Assembly (NCBI GenBank): GCA_003695725.1
Contig: RFHX01000347.1
Span: 1 to 7,218 of the forward strand
DNA length: 7,218 bases
From: J061 sp003695725 [NCBI: Candidatus Schekmanbacteria bacterium]
Lineage (GTDB): Bacteria > Schekmanbacteria > GWA2-38-11
Reading direction: 5' to 3'
Part shown: positions 6,657-7,218 of the stretch, one piece after another
Position numbering within the stretch: the first letter of the stretch is position 1
Layout: every line of letters starts with the position of its first letter
Position numbers and translations under genes: made by a program
The notes under the pieces: model-generated
What the model saw: the letters and a program-made list of their open reading frames with translations, nothing else
Told to the model about the DNA's origin: nothing
Database searches by the model: none

Positions 6657-7148
6657 TTATTTACCTGAAAAAATTTCAGAAAGCATCTCCTCTGCCTTGT
6701 TTTCATCAATCTTTTTGGCAAAGGATATCTCAGTTACTAACAATTTTCTGGTTGTATCGAGTATTTTCTTTTCTCCAAAAGAAAGTTCCTTTTCATTCTT
6801 TGCAAACATTAAATCGCGGTATACTTCACACGCTTTTTCAATGGAACCTGTTTTTATTTTATCAAGATACTCGGTATGGCGTCTATTCCAGTTGGGGTCT
6901 CCTTCTTCAGGTGAGCTTTTCAATATCTTAATTATTTTTTTTACTTGAGCATTCGAAATAATATTGCGCAGTCCGACTTTTTCTGCATTTTTTACAGGTA
7001 CCATTATCCTTGTCCTATTTTCTACAAGTTCAAGAACATAGTATTTTTCGATATTTTTATCTATCTTTTTCTCTTCAATTGCCACAATCTCAGCTACACC
7101 ATGCCCCGGATACACTACATGTGATCTTACTTTGAATGTCTTAGCCAT
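6657..7148 (-). CDS. carD: CarD-family RNA polymerase-binding transcription regulator
   Basis: From the ATG at 7148 the protein has 163 residues. The N-terminal part holds FKVRSHVVYPGHGVAEIVAIEE, the typical Tudor-like CarD/CdnL/TRCF RNA polymerase-interaction domain that binds the beta subunit. The C-terminal helical part has the conserved WNRRHTEYLDKIKTGS segment, where the Trp would wedge into the upstream edge of the transcription bubble as in mycobacterial CarD. CarD proteins stabilise open complexes, notably at rRNA promoters. The length is normal for the family, unlike TRCF repair helicases, which are far longer. A TTG two codons upstream (7154) could also start it; I prefer ATG because family members begin close to the FKVG-like motif. 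Neither has a clear ribosome-binding site. The gene heads the probable carD-to-ispF operon, 49 bases ahead of the PIN/TRAM gene, and lies just below a good promoter. CarD may therefore act on its own promoter, which is inference. Confidence 0.92.
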   Translation of the reverse strand: MAKTFKVRSHVVYPGHGVAEIVAIEEKKIDKNIEKYYVLELVENRTRIMVPVKNAEKVGLRNIISNAQVKKIIKILKSSPEEGDPNWNRRHTEYLDKIKTGSIEKACEVYRDLMFAKNEKELSFGEKKILDTTRKLLVTEISFAKKIDENKAEEMLSEIFSGK

Positions 7149-7180
7149 TTTCAATGATTTTCATAATTAAGTTGGTAATT

Positions 7181-7210
7181 ATTATCCTCTTTTTTTAAAG
7201 GAAAAGTCAA
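7181..7210 (-). promoter_or_regulatory. Probable sigma-70-type promoter of the carD operon
   Basis: On the minus strand TTGACT at 7210-7205 (five of six) is followed by an 18-base spacer with a run of seven A and then GATAAT at 7186-7181 (five of six). Transcription would start near 7174, giving a leader of about 25 bases before the carD ATG at 7148. This is the best promoter in the window, and it stands at the head of four closely packed genes. A GAGGA in the spacer is too far upstream to be a ribosome-binding site. Confidence 0.6.
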
Positions 7211-7218
7211 GCAAATTC

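Noticed and set aside
6642-6673. Possible internal promoter for the PIN/TRAM gene (TTTTCA, 17-base spacer, TATATT on the minus strand)
   Set aside because: The -35 matches only four of six bases and the region is A/T rich, so the match is weak. Tight gene spacing explains expression without it.
7141-7164. Tiny seven-codon reading frame (MKIIENG) overlapping the carD start, a possible leader peptide
   Set aside because: It has no ribosome-binding site, is very short, and arises naturally from the ATG of AT-rich leader sequence; there is no attenuator-like hairpin after it.
1-7218. Mobile elements, CRISPR arrays, tRNA or a defence island
   Set aside because: No transposase, integrase, regular repeats, tRNA-like clover sequence or toxin-antitoxin pair was seen. 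The PIN domain here belongs to the membrane YacL type and not to VapC toxins.

Overview
The window is an AT-rich piece of a bacterial chromosome holding eight genes, seven complete and one cut by the left edge. The best single clue to the organism is the minus-strand order carD, then membrane PIN/TRAM protein, then ispD, then ispF. From memory this order is common in Deltaproteobacteria and related Gram-negative or candidate phyla, and a related cluster (disA, yacL, ispD, ispF) is known in Bacillus. Isoprenoid synthesis by the MEP pathway, a two-ATPase UvrA and G-rich Shine-Dalgarno sites all fit a bacterium. I cannot name the genus.

Left part, plus strand: positions 1-179 are the last 58 codons of what looks like an AddA/RecB-type helicase-nuclease. 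An 81-base AT-rich gap follows, with a perfect TATAAT and a 10-bp inverted repeat. Next comes a 174-residue flavin-type split-barrel protein (261-785). Its stop codon directly abuts the stop codon of the opposing PAP2 gene, with no base between them.

Middle, minus strand: uvrA (1340-4174) is followed by a PAP2-family membrane phosphatase gene (786-1340). The uvrA stop and the PAP2 start share one base, so the two are probably translationally coupled. A 193-base non-coding stretch (4175-4367) separates uvrA from ispF and holds a candidate uvrA promoter and two inverted repeats.

Right part, minus strand, transcribed from right to left: a CarD-family RNA polymerase-binding regulator (6657-7148), a membrane-anchored PIN/TRAM protein (5564-6607), ispD (4866-5561) and ispF (4368-4841). 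Gaps between these genes are 49, 2 and 24 bases, so they probably form one operon. It is likely driven by a good sigma-70-type promoter at the right edge (7181-7210). IspD and IspF catalyse two steps of isopentenyl diphosphate synthesis. CarD is a global transcription factor, and the PIN/TRAM protein is a putative membrane ribonuclease of unsettled role.

I see no mobile element, CRISPR array, tRNA, rRNA or convincing new system. The points of interest are local: a hairpin that could hide the ribosome-binding site of the PIN/TRAM gene, a carD leader without a ribosome-binding site, the abutting convergent stops, the uvrA-PAP2 coupling, and inverted repeats in the two larger gaps.
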